Positions 1 to 8,563 of a DNA stretch of 64,000 nucleotides are shown here, in pieces. Positions within the stretch are counted from its first letter, which is position 1; each line of letters starts with the position of its first letter. The notes under the pieces are model-generated. The model made no database searches. It saw only the letters and a program-made list of their open reading frames with translations, and was not told where the DNA came from. The position numbers were made by a program, and so were the translations under genes. The stretch covers positions 124,001-188,000 of the forward strand of contig NZ_JADWYO010000001.1 in NCBI RefSeq assembly GCF_022414595.1, in the 5' to 3' direction. This DNA is from Streptomyces sp. MUM 203J (GTDB taxonomy: Bacteria; Actinomycetota; Actinomycetes; Streptomycetales; Streptomycetaceae).

Positions 1-1103
1 TGCACGACTACCACGAGGCCGCGCTGCACGCGGTGCGCGAAGGACTGCTGATGCTGGACGGACGGCGGCGGATCGCGCTGGCTAACGACGGGGCGCGGGA
101 CTTGCTGGGGCTGACCGGCGAGAACGTGGTGGGCACGCCGGTGGACGCGCTGGGACTGCCGCCGCCGCTGACGGAGGCGCTGCTCGATCCGGAGCCGCGC
201 GAGGACGAGCTGCACCTGACCGCCGACCGCGTGCTGGTGCTGTCGACCCGCCCGGTGGTGGGAGGGGAGCGGCGCGGCACGGTCGCCACACTCCGGGACC
301 ACACCGAACTCCAGGCGCTGTCCGGTGAACTGGACTCCGAGCGGGGTTTCTCGCAGGCGCTGCGGGCGCAAGCGCACGAGGCGGCGAACCGGCTGCACAC
401 GGTGGTGTCGCTGATCGAGCTGGGCCGCGCCGAGGAGGCGGTCGAGTTCGCCACGGCCGAGCTGGAACTGGCGCAGGCACTGACGGACCGGGTGGTCGCC
501 GCGGTGGGCGAACCGGTCCTGGCGGCCCTGCTGCTGGGCAAGTCGGCCCAGGCGAGCGAGCGGGGCGTGGAGCTGGTCCTGACGGAGGACAGCCGGATCG
601 ACGACGGCGTCCTGCCCCGGGAGCTGCCGTCCCGGGACCTGGTGACGGTCCTCGGCAACCTGCTCGACAACGCGGTGGAGGCCGCCCAGGGTTCGCCGTC
701 ACCCCGGGTGACGGTGACGGCCCGGGTGGAGCCGGAGGGACAGGTACTGCTGCGGGTCGCGGACAGCGGCCCCGGGGTGGCGCCCGAGGACAGGGAGGCG
801 GTGTTCACGCACGGCTGGACCACCCGGGGCCCGGGCCGCGGGACGGGTCTGGCGCTGGTGCGGCAGGCGGTCCACCGGGCGCGGGGGTCGGTGGAGCTGG
901 GGGTGGCCCCGCAGGGCGGCGCGTGCTTCACGGTCCGGCTGCCGGCCTCGTGCCGTGCGCGTACCCCCGCGGCACGGGAGCGGGGTCCGGGTGCGGCGCC
1001 TCCGGTTCCGGCAGGCGGCGTCCGTCGCACCGCGGCCACCGGACGCGGCGGAGGGCTGCCCGGCCGCCGGGCACCCGCACCGCACGGGGAGGCCGCACCA
1101 TGA
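1..1103 (+). CDS. CitA/DcuS-type sensor histidine kinase (5' end missing)
   Basis: The reading frame is open from the window edge (codons in frame from base 3), so the extracytoplasmic sensor and membrane segments lie upstream. The visible part begins in a PAS region (GLLMLDGRRRIALAN). It continues into a short H-box (RAQAHEAANRLH, with the phospho-acceptor His in QAHE), then the N box (LLDNAVEAA), the G1 box (DSGPGV) and the G2 box (GRGTGLALV) of an HATPase_c domain. This arrangement is typical of the citrate/C4-dicarboxylate sensor family. After about residue 305 the tail is Pro/Arg/Gly-rich and probably unstructured. The stop overlaps the next start (ATGA), so kinase and regulator are translationally coupled. 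The ligand cannot be told from this fragment. Confidence 0.9.
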   Translation, partial: HDYHEAALHAVREGLLMLDGRRRIALANDGARDLLGLTGENVVGTPVDALGLPPPLTEALLDPEPREDELHLTADRVLVLSTRPVVGGERRGTVATLRDHTELQALSGELDSERGFSQALRAQAHEAANRLHTVVSLIELGRAEEAVEFATAELELAQALTDRVVAAVGEPVLAALLLGKSAQASERGVELVLTEDSRIDDGVLPRELPSRDLVTVLGNLLDNAVEAAQGSPSPRVTVTARVEPEGQVLLRVADSGPGVAPEDREAVFTHGWTTRGPGRGTGLALVRQAVHRARGSVELGVAPQGGACFTVRLPASCRARTPAARERGPGAAPPVPAGGVRRTAATGRGGGLPGRRAPAPHGEAAP

Positions 1104-1789
1104 CCGGCGGCAGAGCCCTCCGCGTCCTCGTCGTCGAGGACGACCCCGTCGCCGCCGACGCCCACGCCCTTTATGCCGGCCGGGTCCCCGGCTTCCAGGT
1201 GGTAGGGGTGGTCCACACCCGCGCCTCCGCCCTGCGGCTCCTGGAGCGGACGCCCGTCGACCTGATCCTTCTCGACCTGTACCTCCCCGACGGCCACGGC
1301 CTGCGTCTCCTGCGCACCCTCCGCGCGGGCGGCCACCGCGCCGACGTCATCGCCGTGACCTCCGCCCGGGACCTGGAGGTCGTCCGGGAGGGCGTATCGC
1401 TCGGCGTGGTCCAGTACGTGCTGAAACCGTTCACCTTCGCCACCCTGCGGGACCGTCTCACCCGGTACACGGACTTCCGGGCCGCCGCGGGCGAGGCCTC
1501 CGGCCAGGACGAGGTGGACCGGGCGCTTGCCGCCCTTCGTGCCCCCCAGCCCGCCGCACTGCCCAAGGGCCTCAGCCCACCGACCCTGGCCGCGGTCACC
1601 CGCAGCCTGCGGGAGGCCCCGGACGGGCTGACCGCCGCCGAGGTGGGCGCGGCGGTCGGCGTCTCGCGCATCACCGCCCGCCGCTACCTGGAGCACCTGG
1701 TCACAGCGGGTCGCGCCGAGCGGACCCCGCAGTACGGGCAGATCGGCCGCCCGGAACTCCAGTACCGCTGGGTGACGACACGGCCGTGA
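1100..1789 (+). CDS. CitB/DcuR-type response regulator
   Basis: This is a 229-residue regulator of the preceding kinase. The receiver domain spans about residues 8-125, with acidic-pocket E13/D14/D15, phospho-acceptor D59 (LILLDLYLP), a conserved Thr/Ser (VTSA) and the switch Lys in YVLKPF. The C-terminal part (about 160-225) is a winged HTH of the CitB type (GLTAAEVGAAVGVSRITARRYLEHL). I chose the ATG at 1100 because it overlaps the kinase stop and puts the receiver at the N terminus; the open frame further upstream is Arg/Pro-rich and unlike the family. It probably controls a dicarboxylate or citrate transporter outside the window. Confidence 0.92.
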   Translation: MTGGRALRVLVVEDDPVAADAHALYAGRVPGFQVVGVVHTRASALRLLERTPVDLILLDLYLPDGHGLRLLRTLRAGGHRADVIAVTSARDLEVVREGVSLGVVQYVLKPFTFATLRDRLTRYTDFRAAAGEASGQDEVDRALAALRAPQPAALPKGLSPPTLAAVTRSLREAPDGLTAAEVGAAVGVSRITARRYLEHLVTAGRAERTPQYGQIGRPELQYRWVTTRP

Positions 1790-1913
1790 TCCGCCCCTGA
1801 CATATTCTCCATCTACGCACGAGTAGGAACGAGGCTCGCGATCTGGACGTTCCTCCAACATTCGGCGTTGGTCGAACACACCGTAGCCAGACGTCACCCT
1901 GCGCACCTACCTT

Positions 1914-2612
1914 GTGCGCGTGCACCCGTCTCCCCCCTCCTCCCCGACCCCGCCGCCGTTCGACGCGTCGGCCGCGCGCCGACTGCGCGAGGGCCTGGGC
2001 ATGCTGCCCGGCCATGTCGCGTACGGGCTGCGCGCCCAGTACGGACTGAACGTCCCGCCCGACACGGTCGTCGCGTGGGAGCGCGGGCTGGCCCGCCCGG
2101 GCGACCGTGAGCTGACCGCGCTCGCGGGCGTCCTGTGGTGCTCGCCCGGCGACCTGATCGCCACGGCGACGACGCTGCGGGAGCACCGCGTGGCGCGGGG
2201 CATGGCACCCGAGGACCTGGCGCGCAGGGTGGGCGTCGAGGCCAGGGCGTACCTGAGGATGGAGGAGTCCGGCCGCTGGCGCGGCAACGAGCGGCAGACG
2301 GCCGCGCTGGCCGAGGTCCTGGGGCTTGGCCCGCGCGACCTGCTGGCGGCGACCGGCAAGGACGAGGAGCTGGCGGCGGTGCTGCGGGACGCGGCGACGA
2401 CCCGCTGGCAGGCGTACGTCCGCCCGGCGGCGAAGCTGCTGCCGCTGAGCCGGGCCCGGCTGGAGGAGGTGCTCCAGCAGTTGCACGCGGACTACCAGGC
2501 GCGGATGGTCGCGACGTACAGCTGGGGCGACTCGGGCGGCAGCGGCGGCGAGGCGGGGCGGGAGTTCCTGGACCGGATCGTCGACCACTTCTGGGCGCTG
2601 GCCCGCCTGTGA
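1914..2612 (+). CDS. Double XRE-type helix-turn-helix protein
   Basis: This is a 232-residue cytoplasmic protein with a GTG start. After a Pro/Ser-rich leader of about 15 residues there are two successive XRE-like HTH segments. The first spans about 20-82 (HVAYGLRAQYGLNVPPDTVVAWERG, ending SPGDLI). The second spans about 85-145 (LAEHR-like TLREHRVARGMAPEDLARRVGVEARAYLRMEES, ending GPRDLL). Each ends with the same GxxDLL/I turn, suggesting internal duplication. A helical C-terminal region follows with no recognised domain. It is probably a DNA-binding regulator of unknown target and resembles conserved single-copy Streptomyces genes. Confidence 0.8.
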   Translation: MRVHPSPPSSPTPPPFDASAARRLREGLGMLPGHVAYGLRAQYGLNVPPDTVVAWERGLARPGDRELTALAGVLWCSPGDLIATATTLREHRVARGMAPEDLARRVGVEARAYLRMEESGRWRGNERQTAALAEVLGLGPRDLLAATGKDEELAAVLRDAATTRWQAYVRPAAKLLPLSRARLEEVLQQLHADYQARMVATYSWGDSGGSGGEAGREFLDRIVDHFWALARL

Positions 2613-2621
2613 ACACGCGCG

Positions 2622-3608
2622 CTACAGCCGGTCGAAGCTGAACAGCTGCTGCTTCGCGTCGGGCGTGCACGGCGACTGGACGATCTCGGCCCACTCCTCC
2701 GTCCCGCCGCGCGGAGTGAGGCACAGCCCTGAGTGCGCCGCCCGGATGCGGTAGCCACGTACCGGATCGGTGCCGTACCGCTCGATGCGGAACGCCGCCC
2801 GGCCCTCCCGGCCGCCGCACTCGCCGTTGACGAGCGGGGCACGCCGCTGCGGGTCGTCGGGCGACGCGTCGACGGCGGAACAGCCGACGCCGAAGCCGGG
2901 GTACCGGGTCACCAGCCGCCACAGACCGCCGTCCAGCGGGGTGAGGGAGTAGCGCGGCAGGGGCGCGTCCGCGCAGGACGCCTGGTACACGAACCCGCTG
3001 CGGTTGCCGCCCCCGCGTTCCCGGAGGCACAGCCCGGAGTGCATGGCCCGTATCCGTACGTCCCCGGGTTCGGGCGCCACGACGTGCCGGTCCCGGTCGT
3101 CCCCGCGCACGAAGGCCACGACGCTGGTCCCGGCCACGACGAGCCCCGCCAAGGCGACCAGGGTCACCGCGCCGCGCCACCAGGCCGCCCACGGCCCGTC
3201 CCGGCCGTCCGCCCCGTCACCCGGGTCCGCGTCGGCCGCCCCCGGCTCGGCCGCGTCCGCGTGGTCGTCCCGTACGCCTCCCGGAGGCGCTGCCGCCCCG
3301 TCACCCGCTCGGCCGGCCAGCCGGTCGCGTGCCGTGGTCCAACGGTCCAGCTCGCCGACGGGCACCCCGCACGCGAGGACGTACGCGGTCAGGGCTCCCC
3401 TGGAGGGCAGGGCCGCCCGGGACAGCATGTCCGCGATCGTCGAGCGCGGCAGGGCGTGGCCCAGCGCCTCCGCACGGGCCGACAGTTCACGGCACGTCAG
3501 CCCGGACCGGTCCTTGAGGACCCGGAGCCGGGCGACGAACTCCGCCGCGCTCCCGGCCCGGCGCGGATCGGGTGCCGCCTCGGACCCGGCCTCCCCCTGC
3601 TCGCTCAT
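2622..3608 (-). CDS. Membrane-tethered HTH protein with external ricin-like domain
   Basis: This 328-residue protein has three parts. Residues about 20-85 form an XRE-like HTH (LRVLKDRSGLTCRELSARAEALGHALPRSTIADML). About 145-167 is a single hydrophobic segment (AVTLVALAGLVVAGTSVVAFV) after an acidic Ala/Asp/Gly linker. About 183-328 is a beta-trefoil-like region with two HSGLCL motifs 112 residues apart and paired cysteines, similar to ricin-B lectins. The topology would put DNA binding inside and a possible glycan sensor outside, as in ToxR-like one-component regulators. I chose the ATG at 3608; an upstream GTG would add 12 residues without homologous features. It converges with the preceding gene. 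Target and ligand are unknown. Confidence 0.75.
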   Translation of the reverse strand: MSEQGEAGSEAAPDPRRAGSAAEFVARLRVLKDRSGLTCRELSARAEALGHALPRSTIADMLSRAALPSRGALTAYVLACGVPVGELDRWTTARDRLAGRAGDGAAAPPGGVRDDHADAAEPGAADADPGDGADGRDGPWAAWWRGAVTLVALAGLVVAGTSVVAFVRGDDRDRHVVAPEPGDVRIRAMHSGLCLRERGGGNRSGFVYQASCADAPLPRYSLTPLDGGLWRLVTRYPGFGVGCSAVDASPDDPQRRAPLVNGECGGREGRAAFRIERYGTDPVRGYRIRAAHSGLCLTPRGGTEEWAEIVQSPCTPDAKQQLFSFDRL

Positions 3609-3682
3609 GGGCCCCAGCCTCGTGGACCACGCGATCACCCTCAAGGGGGAGTTTCAGCCGCACGACCCGCGGAGGGACGGTG

Positions 3683-4708
3683 TCAGAAGACCGACTCCGC
3701 CTCCGCCATCCGGTCCTCCGGGACCCGCTTCAGCTCGGTCGTCGCCTCCGCGAGCGGGACCATCTCGATGGACGTCCCGCGCAGCGCCGTCATCTTCCCG
3801 TAGTCGCCCCGGTGCGCCGCCTCCACCGCGTGCCAGCCGAACCGGGTGGCGAGGACACGGTCGTACGCGGTGGGGGTGCCGCCGCGCTGGACGTGGCCCA
3901 GGATCACCGGGCGGGCCTCCTTGCCGAGCCGCCGCTCCAGCTCCTTCGCCAGCCGCGTACCGATGCCCTGGAACCGCTCGTGGCCGTACTGGTCGATCTC
4001 GCCCTTGCCGTAGTCCATCGTGCCCTCGGCCGGGTGCGCGCCCTCCGCGACGCAGACGACCGCGAACTTCTTGCCGCGCGCGAAGCGCTCCTCGACCATC
4101 TTGACCAGGTCGGCGGGGTCGAACGGCCGCTCCGGGAGGCAGATCCCGTGCGCGCCGGCCGCCATGCCGGACTCCAGGGCGATCCACCCGGCGTGACGCC
4201 CCATCACCTCGACGACCATCACCCGCTGGTGCGACTCGGCCGTGGTCTTCAGGCGGTCCATGGCCTCGGTGGCCACCATGACGGCCGTGTCGAAACCGAA
4301 GGTGCGGTCGGTGGAGGAGATGTCGTTGTCGATGGTCTTCGGCACACCGACGACCGGCATCCCCGCGTCGGACAGGATGCGGGCCGCGGTCAGGGTGCCC
4401 TCGCCGCCGATCGGGATGAGCACGTCGAGCCCGTACCGGCGCTGCAGCTCGCCGCAGTTCTCGGCGGCTTCGTGCAGCCGGGCCCGCTCCAGGCGGGAGG
4501 AGCCGAGGATGGTGCCGCCGCGGGCGAGGATGCCGCTGACGGCGTTGAGGTCGAGCGACCGGTAGTGGCCGTCCAGCAGGCCCTTGAAGCCGTCCTCGAA
4601 GCCGATGACCTCGTCCGCGTGACCGGCCAGCGCCCGGTGCACGACCGAGCGGATCACGGCGTTCAGGCCGGGGCAGTCGCCGCCTGCGGTGAGAACTCCG
4701 ATACGCAT
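3683..4708 (-). CDS. pfkA: ATP-dependent 6-phosphofructokinase
   Basis: This 341-residue PFK phosphorylates fructose 6-phosphate in glycolysis. The N terminus is the canonical MRIGVLTAGGDCPGLNAVIR. The phosphoryl-donor motif GGEGT (101-105) has Gly at position 104, the small residue known to go with ATP rather than pyrophosphate. The PKTIDND substrate/catalytic loop (123-129) carries Lys124. Later motifs are MGRHAGWIAL and HVQRGGTPTAYDR. The ATG at 4708 is preceded on its strand by AGGAG. It diverges from pta across a 258-bp gap and corresponds, from memory, to one of the three PFK genes of S. coelicolor (the copy beside pta). Confidence 0.97.
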   Translation of the reverse strand: MRIGVLTAGGDCPGLNAVIRSVVHRALAGHADEVIGFEDGFKGLLDGHYRSLDLNAVSGILARGGTILGSSRLERARLHEAAENCGELQRRYGLDVLIPIGGEGTLTAARILSDAGMPVVGVPKTIDNDISSTDRTFGFDTAVMVATEAMDRLKTTAESHQRVMVVEVMGRHAGWIALESGMAAGAHGICLPERPFDPADLVKMVEERFARGKKFAVVCVAEGAHPAEGTMDYGKGEIDQYGHERFQGIGTRLAKELERRLGKEARPVILGHVQRGGTPTAYDRVLATRFGWHAVEAAHRGDYGKMTALRGTSIEMVPLAEATTELKRVPEDRMAEAESVF

Positions 4709-4966
4709 CGTGCTGTGTCTCCTGCTCGCTAGTCGGGGGGGGGCTGACGGGGTGAGCTTCCCGGGATTCTCCCACGTCGGACGAACCGGACACATCTGTT
4801 CAAGTCCGCGCTCAAATGTGGACGTCAGGGCCCCGTCCGGCCCCGCACACCCGGCAAGCGCCCTACCCATTCACAGAGGTACTGTCAAGGGGGTATGGCA
4901 CCTCGCAGGGGGTGTTTTCCGCCAAGGCGACCAGCAGAGCAGCAGCGGCGAACAGGAGTACAGGGC

Positions 4967-7111
4967 GTGGCGCGCAGCGTGTACGTGACCGGGATCGACC
5001 GTGGGGACGGCCGCCAGGTCGTGGAGCTGGGAGTCATGGAACTCCTGACCCGCCAGGTGGACCGGGTGGGGGTGTTCCGCCCGCTGGTGCACGACGGGCC
5101 CGACCGCCTGTTCGAACTGCTGCGGGCCCGCTACCGGCTCGCCCAGGACCCGGCGACCGTCTACGGCGTGGACTACGTGACGGCCTCGGCGCTGCAGGCC
5201 GAGCAGGGCACGGACGCGCTGGTGTCGCGGCTGGTGGAACGTTTCCACACGGTGGCGCGGGACTACGAGGCCGTCCTCGTCCTGGGCACCGACTTCGCGG
5301 ACACCCAGCTTCCCGACGAGCTGGCCCTCAACGCCCGCCTCGCCAACGAGTTCGGCGCCTCCGTCATCCCGGTCGTCGGCGGCAAGGACCAGTCGCCGGA
5401 GCGGGTGCGGGCCGAGACCCGGAACGCGTTCCGCGCGTACGCGGGGCTGGGCTGCGACGTGCTGGCGATGGTCACCAACCGGGTCTCCCCGGAGAGCCGG
5501 GACGGCATAGCCGAGCGGCTCGCGGCCCGCCTCCCCGTTCCCTGCTACGTCGTGCCCGACAACCCGTCGCTGGCGGCGCCGACGGTCTCGCAGATCACCC
5601 ACGCGCTCGGCGCGAAGGTGGTGCTGGGCGACGACTCGGGGCTGGCCCGGGACGCCCTGGACTTCGTGTTCGGCGGCGCCACGCTGCCGAACTTCCTCAG
5701 CGCGCTGACGCCCGGCTGCCTGGTGGTCACCCCCGGCGACCGCGCCGACCTGGTGGTGGGCGCCCTGGCGGCGCACTCGGCGGGCACGCCGCCCATCGCG
5801 GGCGTCCTGCTCACACTGAACGAGCAGCCGAGCGAGGAGATCCTGACCCTCGCCGCCCGGCTCGCACCCGGCACCCCGGTCATCTCGGTGGGCGGACGCA
5901 GCTTCCCCACCGCGCAGGAGCTGTTCGCGCTGGAGGGCAAGCTCAACGCGGCGACCCCGCGCAAGGCGGAGACCGCACTCGGCCTGTTCGAGCGGTACAT
6001 CGACACCGCCGACCTGGTGAAGCGGCTGTCCGTGGCCCGCAGCGGCCGGGTCACCCCCATGATGTTCGAGCACGAGCTGCTGGAGCAGGCCCGCTCCGAC
6101 CGCCGCCGGGTCGTCCTGCCGGAGGGACTGGAAGAGCGCGTGCTGCGCGCCGCCGACGTCCTCGTACGGCGCGACGTGTGCGACCTGACGCTGCTGGGCG
6201 ACCCGGAACTGATCCGCAAGAAGGCCGCGGACCTGAGCATCGAGCTCGGGGACAGCCGGCTCGTCGACCCGGCCACGTCCGAGCTGCGGCAGCGCTTCGC
6301 GGAGCGGTACGCCGCCCTGCGCGCCCACAAGGGCGTGACGGTGGAGCTGGCGTACGACGTGGTGTCGGACGTCAACTACTTCGGCACGCTCATGGTGGAG
6401 GAGGGTCTGGCCGACGGCATGGTGTCCGGTTCCGTGCACTCGACGGCCGCGACGATCCGCCCCGCGTTCGAGATCATCAAGACCAAGCCGGAGGCGTCGA
6501 TCGTGTCGTCCGTCTTCTTCATGTGCCTGGCCGACGAGGTGCTGGTGTACGGCGACTGCGCGGTCAACCCGGACCCGAACGCCGAGCAGCTCGCGGACAT
6601 CGCGACGCAGTCGGCGGCGACCGCCGCGCGCTTCGGTGTCGAACCGCGCATCGCGATGCTGTCGTACTCGACGGGCACCTCCGGCTCGGGCGCGGACGTG
6701 GACAAGGTCCGGGAGGCGACGAAGCGGGTGCGCGCCGCCCGGCCGGAGCTGAAGATCGAGGGTCCGATCCAGTACGACGCGGCCGTGGAGCCGTCCGTCG
6801 CCGCGACCAAGCTGCCGGGGTCCGAGGTGGCCGGCCGGGCGACCGTGCTGATCTTCCCGGACCTCAACACCGGCAACAACACGTACAAGGCCGTGCAGCG
6901 CTCGGCGGGCGCGGTGGCGGTCGGCCCGGTGCTCCAGGGACTGCGCAAGCCGGTCAACGACCTGTCGCGGGGCGCGCTCGTGAGCGACATCGTGAACACG
7001 GTCGCGATCACCGCGATCCAGGCCCAGGCGACCCCGTCCCCGTCCCAGCCCCCGGCTGCGCCCCGGACCCCGGCCCCGGCTCCCGGCCCGCGCCCGGACC
7101 CGTCCGCGTAA
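4967..7111 (+). CDS. pta: Phosphate acetyltransferase
   Basis: This 714-residue enzyme interconverts acetyl-CoA and acetyl phosphate. It has the long three-part architecture: an N-terminal P-loop-like/BioD-type domain (about 1-230, beginning SVYVTGIDRGDGRQ), a central DRTGG domain (about 230-340) and the C-terminal PTA_PTB catalytic domain (about 370-690; motifs GLADGMVSGSVHSTA, SYSTGTSGSG and FPDLNTGNNTYKAVQR). The GTG at 4967 has an AGGAG eight bases upstream. The last 25 residues are a Pro/Ala-rich tail. ackA follows 122 bp downstream, so the two probably form a Pta-AckA overflow pathway operon. Confidence 0.96.
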   Translation: MARSVYVTGIDRGDGRQVVELGVMELLTRQVDRVGVFRPLVHDGPDRLFELLRARYRLAQDPATVYGVDYVTASALQAEQGTDALVSRLVERFHTVARDYEAVLVLGTDFADTQLPDELALNARLANEFGASVIPVVGGKDQSPERVRAETRNAFRAYAGLGCDVLAMVTNRVSPESRDGIAERLAARLPVPCYVVPDNPSLAAPTVSQITHALGAKVVLGDDSGLARDALDFVFGGATLPNFLSALTPGCLVVTPGDRADLVVGALAAHSAGTPPIAGVLLTLNEQPSEEILTLAARLAPGTPVISVGGRSFPTAQELFALEGKLNAATPRKAETALGLFERYIDTADLVKRLSVARSGRVTPMMFEHELLEQARSDRRRVVLPEGLEERVLRAADVLVRRDVCDLTLLGDPELIRKKAADLSIELGDSRLVDPATSELRQRFAERYAALRAHKGVTVELAYDVVSDVNYFGTLMVEEGLADGMVSGSVHSTAATIRPAFEIIKTKPEASIVSSVFFMCLADEVLVYGDCAVNPDPNAEQLADIATQSAATAARFGVEPRIAMLSYSTGTSGSGADVDKVREATKRVRAARPELKIEGPIQYDAAVEPSVAATKLPGSEVAGRATVLIFPDLNTGNNTYKAVQRSAGAVAVGPVLQGLRKPVNDLSRGALVSDIVNTVAITAIQAQATPSPSQPPAAPRTPAPAPGPRPDPSA

Positions 7112-7176
7112 CGGCCGTACGGCCCGGCCGGTCCGTCCCGGCGTCCTCGGCCACCGCCCCGCACCCCGCCCACCAG

Positions 7177-7212
7177 CCCGCACCCGCACCCGCACCCGCA
7201 CCCGCACCCGCA
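7177..7212 (+). repeat. Six perfect tandem CCCGCA hexamers
   Basis: The pta-ackA intergenic region contains six uninterrupted copies of CCCGCA, directly followed by the GAGAGAGAG ribosome-binding region of ackA (7214-7222). The copy number of such a hexamer can change by slippage, which would alter the spacing between pta and ackA without touching either coding sequence. Confidence 0.95.
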
Positions 7213-7233
7213 CCGAGAGAGAGCGCCCCGCCC

Positions 7234-8451
7234 GTGACCAGCGCCAGCCCCGCCACCCGTGTCCTCGTCCTCAACTCCGGCTCCTCGTCCGTGAAGTACC
7301 AGCTGCTCGACATGCGGGCGGGCGACCGGCTCGCGGTCGGGCTGGTCGAGCGGATCGGCGAGGCGACCTCACGGCTGGTCCACACCCCGCTCGTCGACGG
7401 CGGCGAGAAGCGCGAGCGCACCGGCCCGATGCCGGACCACGCGGCGGCGCTGAAGGCGGTCGCGGCGGAGCTGGCCGCCGACGGGCTCGGGCTGGACTCG
7501 CCCGAGCTGGCGGCGATCGGCCACCGCGTGGTGCACGGCGGGCTGAAGTTCACCGCGCCGACCGTGATCACGGACGAGGTGCTGGCGGAGGTGGAGCGCC
7601 TGGTCCCGGTGGCGCCGCTGCACAATCCGGCGAACGTCACCGGCATCCGCACCGCGCGGGCGCTGCGCCCGGACCTGCCGCAGGTGGCCGTCTTCGACAC
7701 GGCGTTCCACACGACGATGCCGGAGCACGCGGCGCGGTACGCGATCGACACGGAGGTGGCGGACGCGCACCGGATCCGCCGCTACGGCTTCCACGGCACC
7801 TCGCACGCGTACGTGTCCCGGGAGACGGCGCGGCTGCTGGGCAAGGACCCGTCCGAGGTGAACGTCATCGTGCTGCACCTGGGCAACGGCGCCTCGGCAT
7901 CGGCGGTGGCGGGCGGCCGGTGCGTGGACACGTCCATGGGGCTGACCCCGCTGGAGGGCCTGGTGATGGGCACCCGGTCCGGGGACATCGACCCGGCGGT
8001 GACCTTCCACCTGAAGCGGGTCGCGGGAATGTCGGTCGACGAGATCGACACACTGCTGAACAAGCGCAGCGGCCTGATCGGGCTGTGCGGCGACAACGAC
8101 ATGCGGGAGATCCGGCGGCGTATCGACGAGGGTGACGAGCGGGCGCGGCTGGCGTTCGGCATTTACGTGCACCGGCTGAAGAAGTACATCGGCGCGTACT
8201 ACGCGGTGCTCGGCCGGGTGGACGCGGTGGTGTTCACGGCGGGTGTGGGTGAGAACGCGGCGCCGGTGCGGGAAGCTGCCCTGGAGGGCCTGGAGTCGCT
8301 GGGCCTCGCGGTGGACGCCGAGCGCAACGCCGTACGGTCCGGGGAGGCGCGGCTGATCTCTCCGGAAGGCGCGAGGGTGGCGGTCGCGGTGGTCCCGACG
8401 GATGAGGAGCTGGAGATCGCCCGTCAGACTTACTCGCTGGTAATCAACTGA
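7234..8451 (+). CDS. ackA: Acetate kinase
   Basis: This 405-residue enzyme of the ASKHA fold converts acetyl phosphate and ADP to acetate and ATP. It shows the N-terminal VLVLNSGSSSVKYQLLD, the substrate region FDTAFHTTMP, the catalytic stretch RRYGFHGTSHAYV, HLGNGASASAV and DTSMGLTPLEGLVMGTR, and the adenosine motif FTAGVGENA. The GTG at 7234 follows a GA-rich Shine-Dalgarno region. The length is usual for the family. It acts with Pta immediately upstream. Confidence 0.97.
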   Translation: MTSASPATRVLVLNSGSSSVKYQLLDMRAGDRLAVGLVERIGEATSRLVHTPLVDGGEKRERTGPMPDHAAALKAVAAELAADGLGLDSPELAAIGHRVVHGGLKFTAPTVITDEVLAEVERLVPVAPLHNPANVTGIRTARALRPDLPQVAVFDTAFHTTMPEHAARYAIDTEVADAHRIRRYGFHGTSHAYVSRETARLLGKDPSEVNVIVLHLGNGASASAVAGGRCVDTSMGLTPLEGLVMGTRSGDIDPAVTFHLKRVAGMSVDEIDTLLNKRSGLIGLCGDNDMREIRRRIDEGDERARLAFGIYVHRLKKYIGAYYAVLGRVDAVVFTAGVGENAAPVREAALEGLESLGLAVDAERNAVRSGEARLISPEGARVAVAVVPTDEELEIARQTYSLVIN

Positions 8452-8550
8452 AAACAGGAACAACGGAAGCCTTGGAAGAACTCGACTGAGCGGCCCCCCG
8501 CCCATTTGTACATTTCGCCAGCCGGAATATTCCGCACTGAAACAAACCGA

Positions 8551-8556
8551 TAGGAT
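8551..8556 (+). promoter_or_regulatory. Probable pyk -10 element, possibly leaderless start
   Basis: TAGGAT matches the Streptomyces housekeeping -10 consensus and ends seven bases before the pyk ATG at 8564. This would put the transcription start at or next to the start codon. The AGGA inside the same hexamer could also act as a weak Shine-Dalgarno sequence if transcription begins upstream, so leaderless expression is an inference. Confidence 0.5.
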
Positions 8557-8563
8557 CCGCCTT

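Noticed and set aside
4871..7213. 780-codon open frame antisense to pta, starting with an Arg-Val repeat
   Set aside because: The start is the reverse of the CCCGCA repeat and the rest is the complement of pta codons, with no family features.
4816..7233. Long open frame on the plus strand through pta in the ackA frame
   Set aside because: It is Arg/Gly/Pro-rich and overlaps the well-supported pta in another frame; only the ackA part is real. High GC makes stop codons rare.
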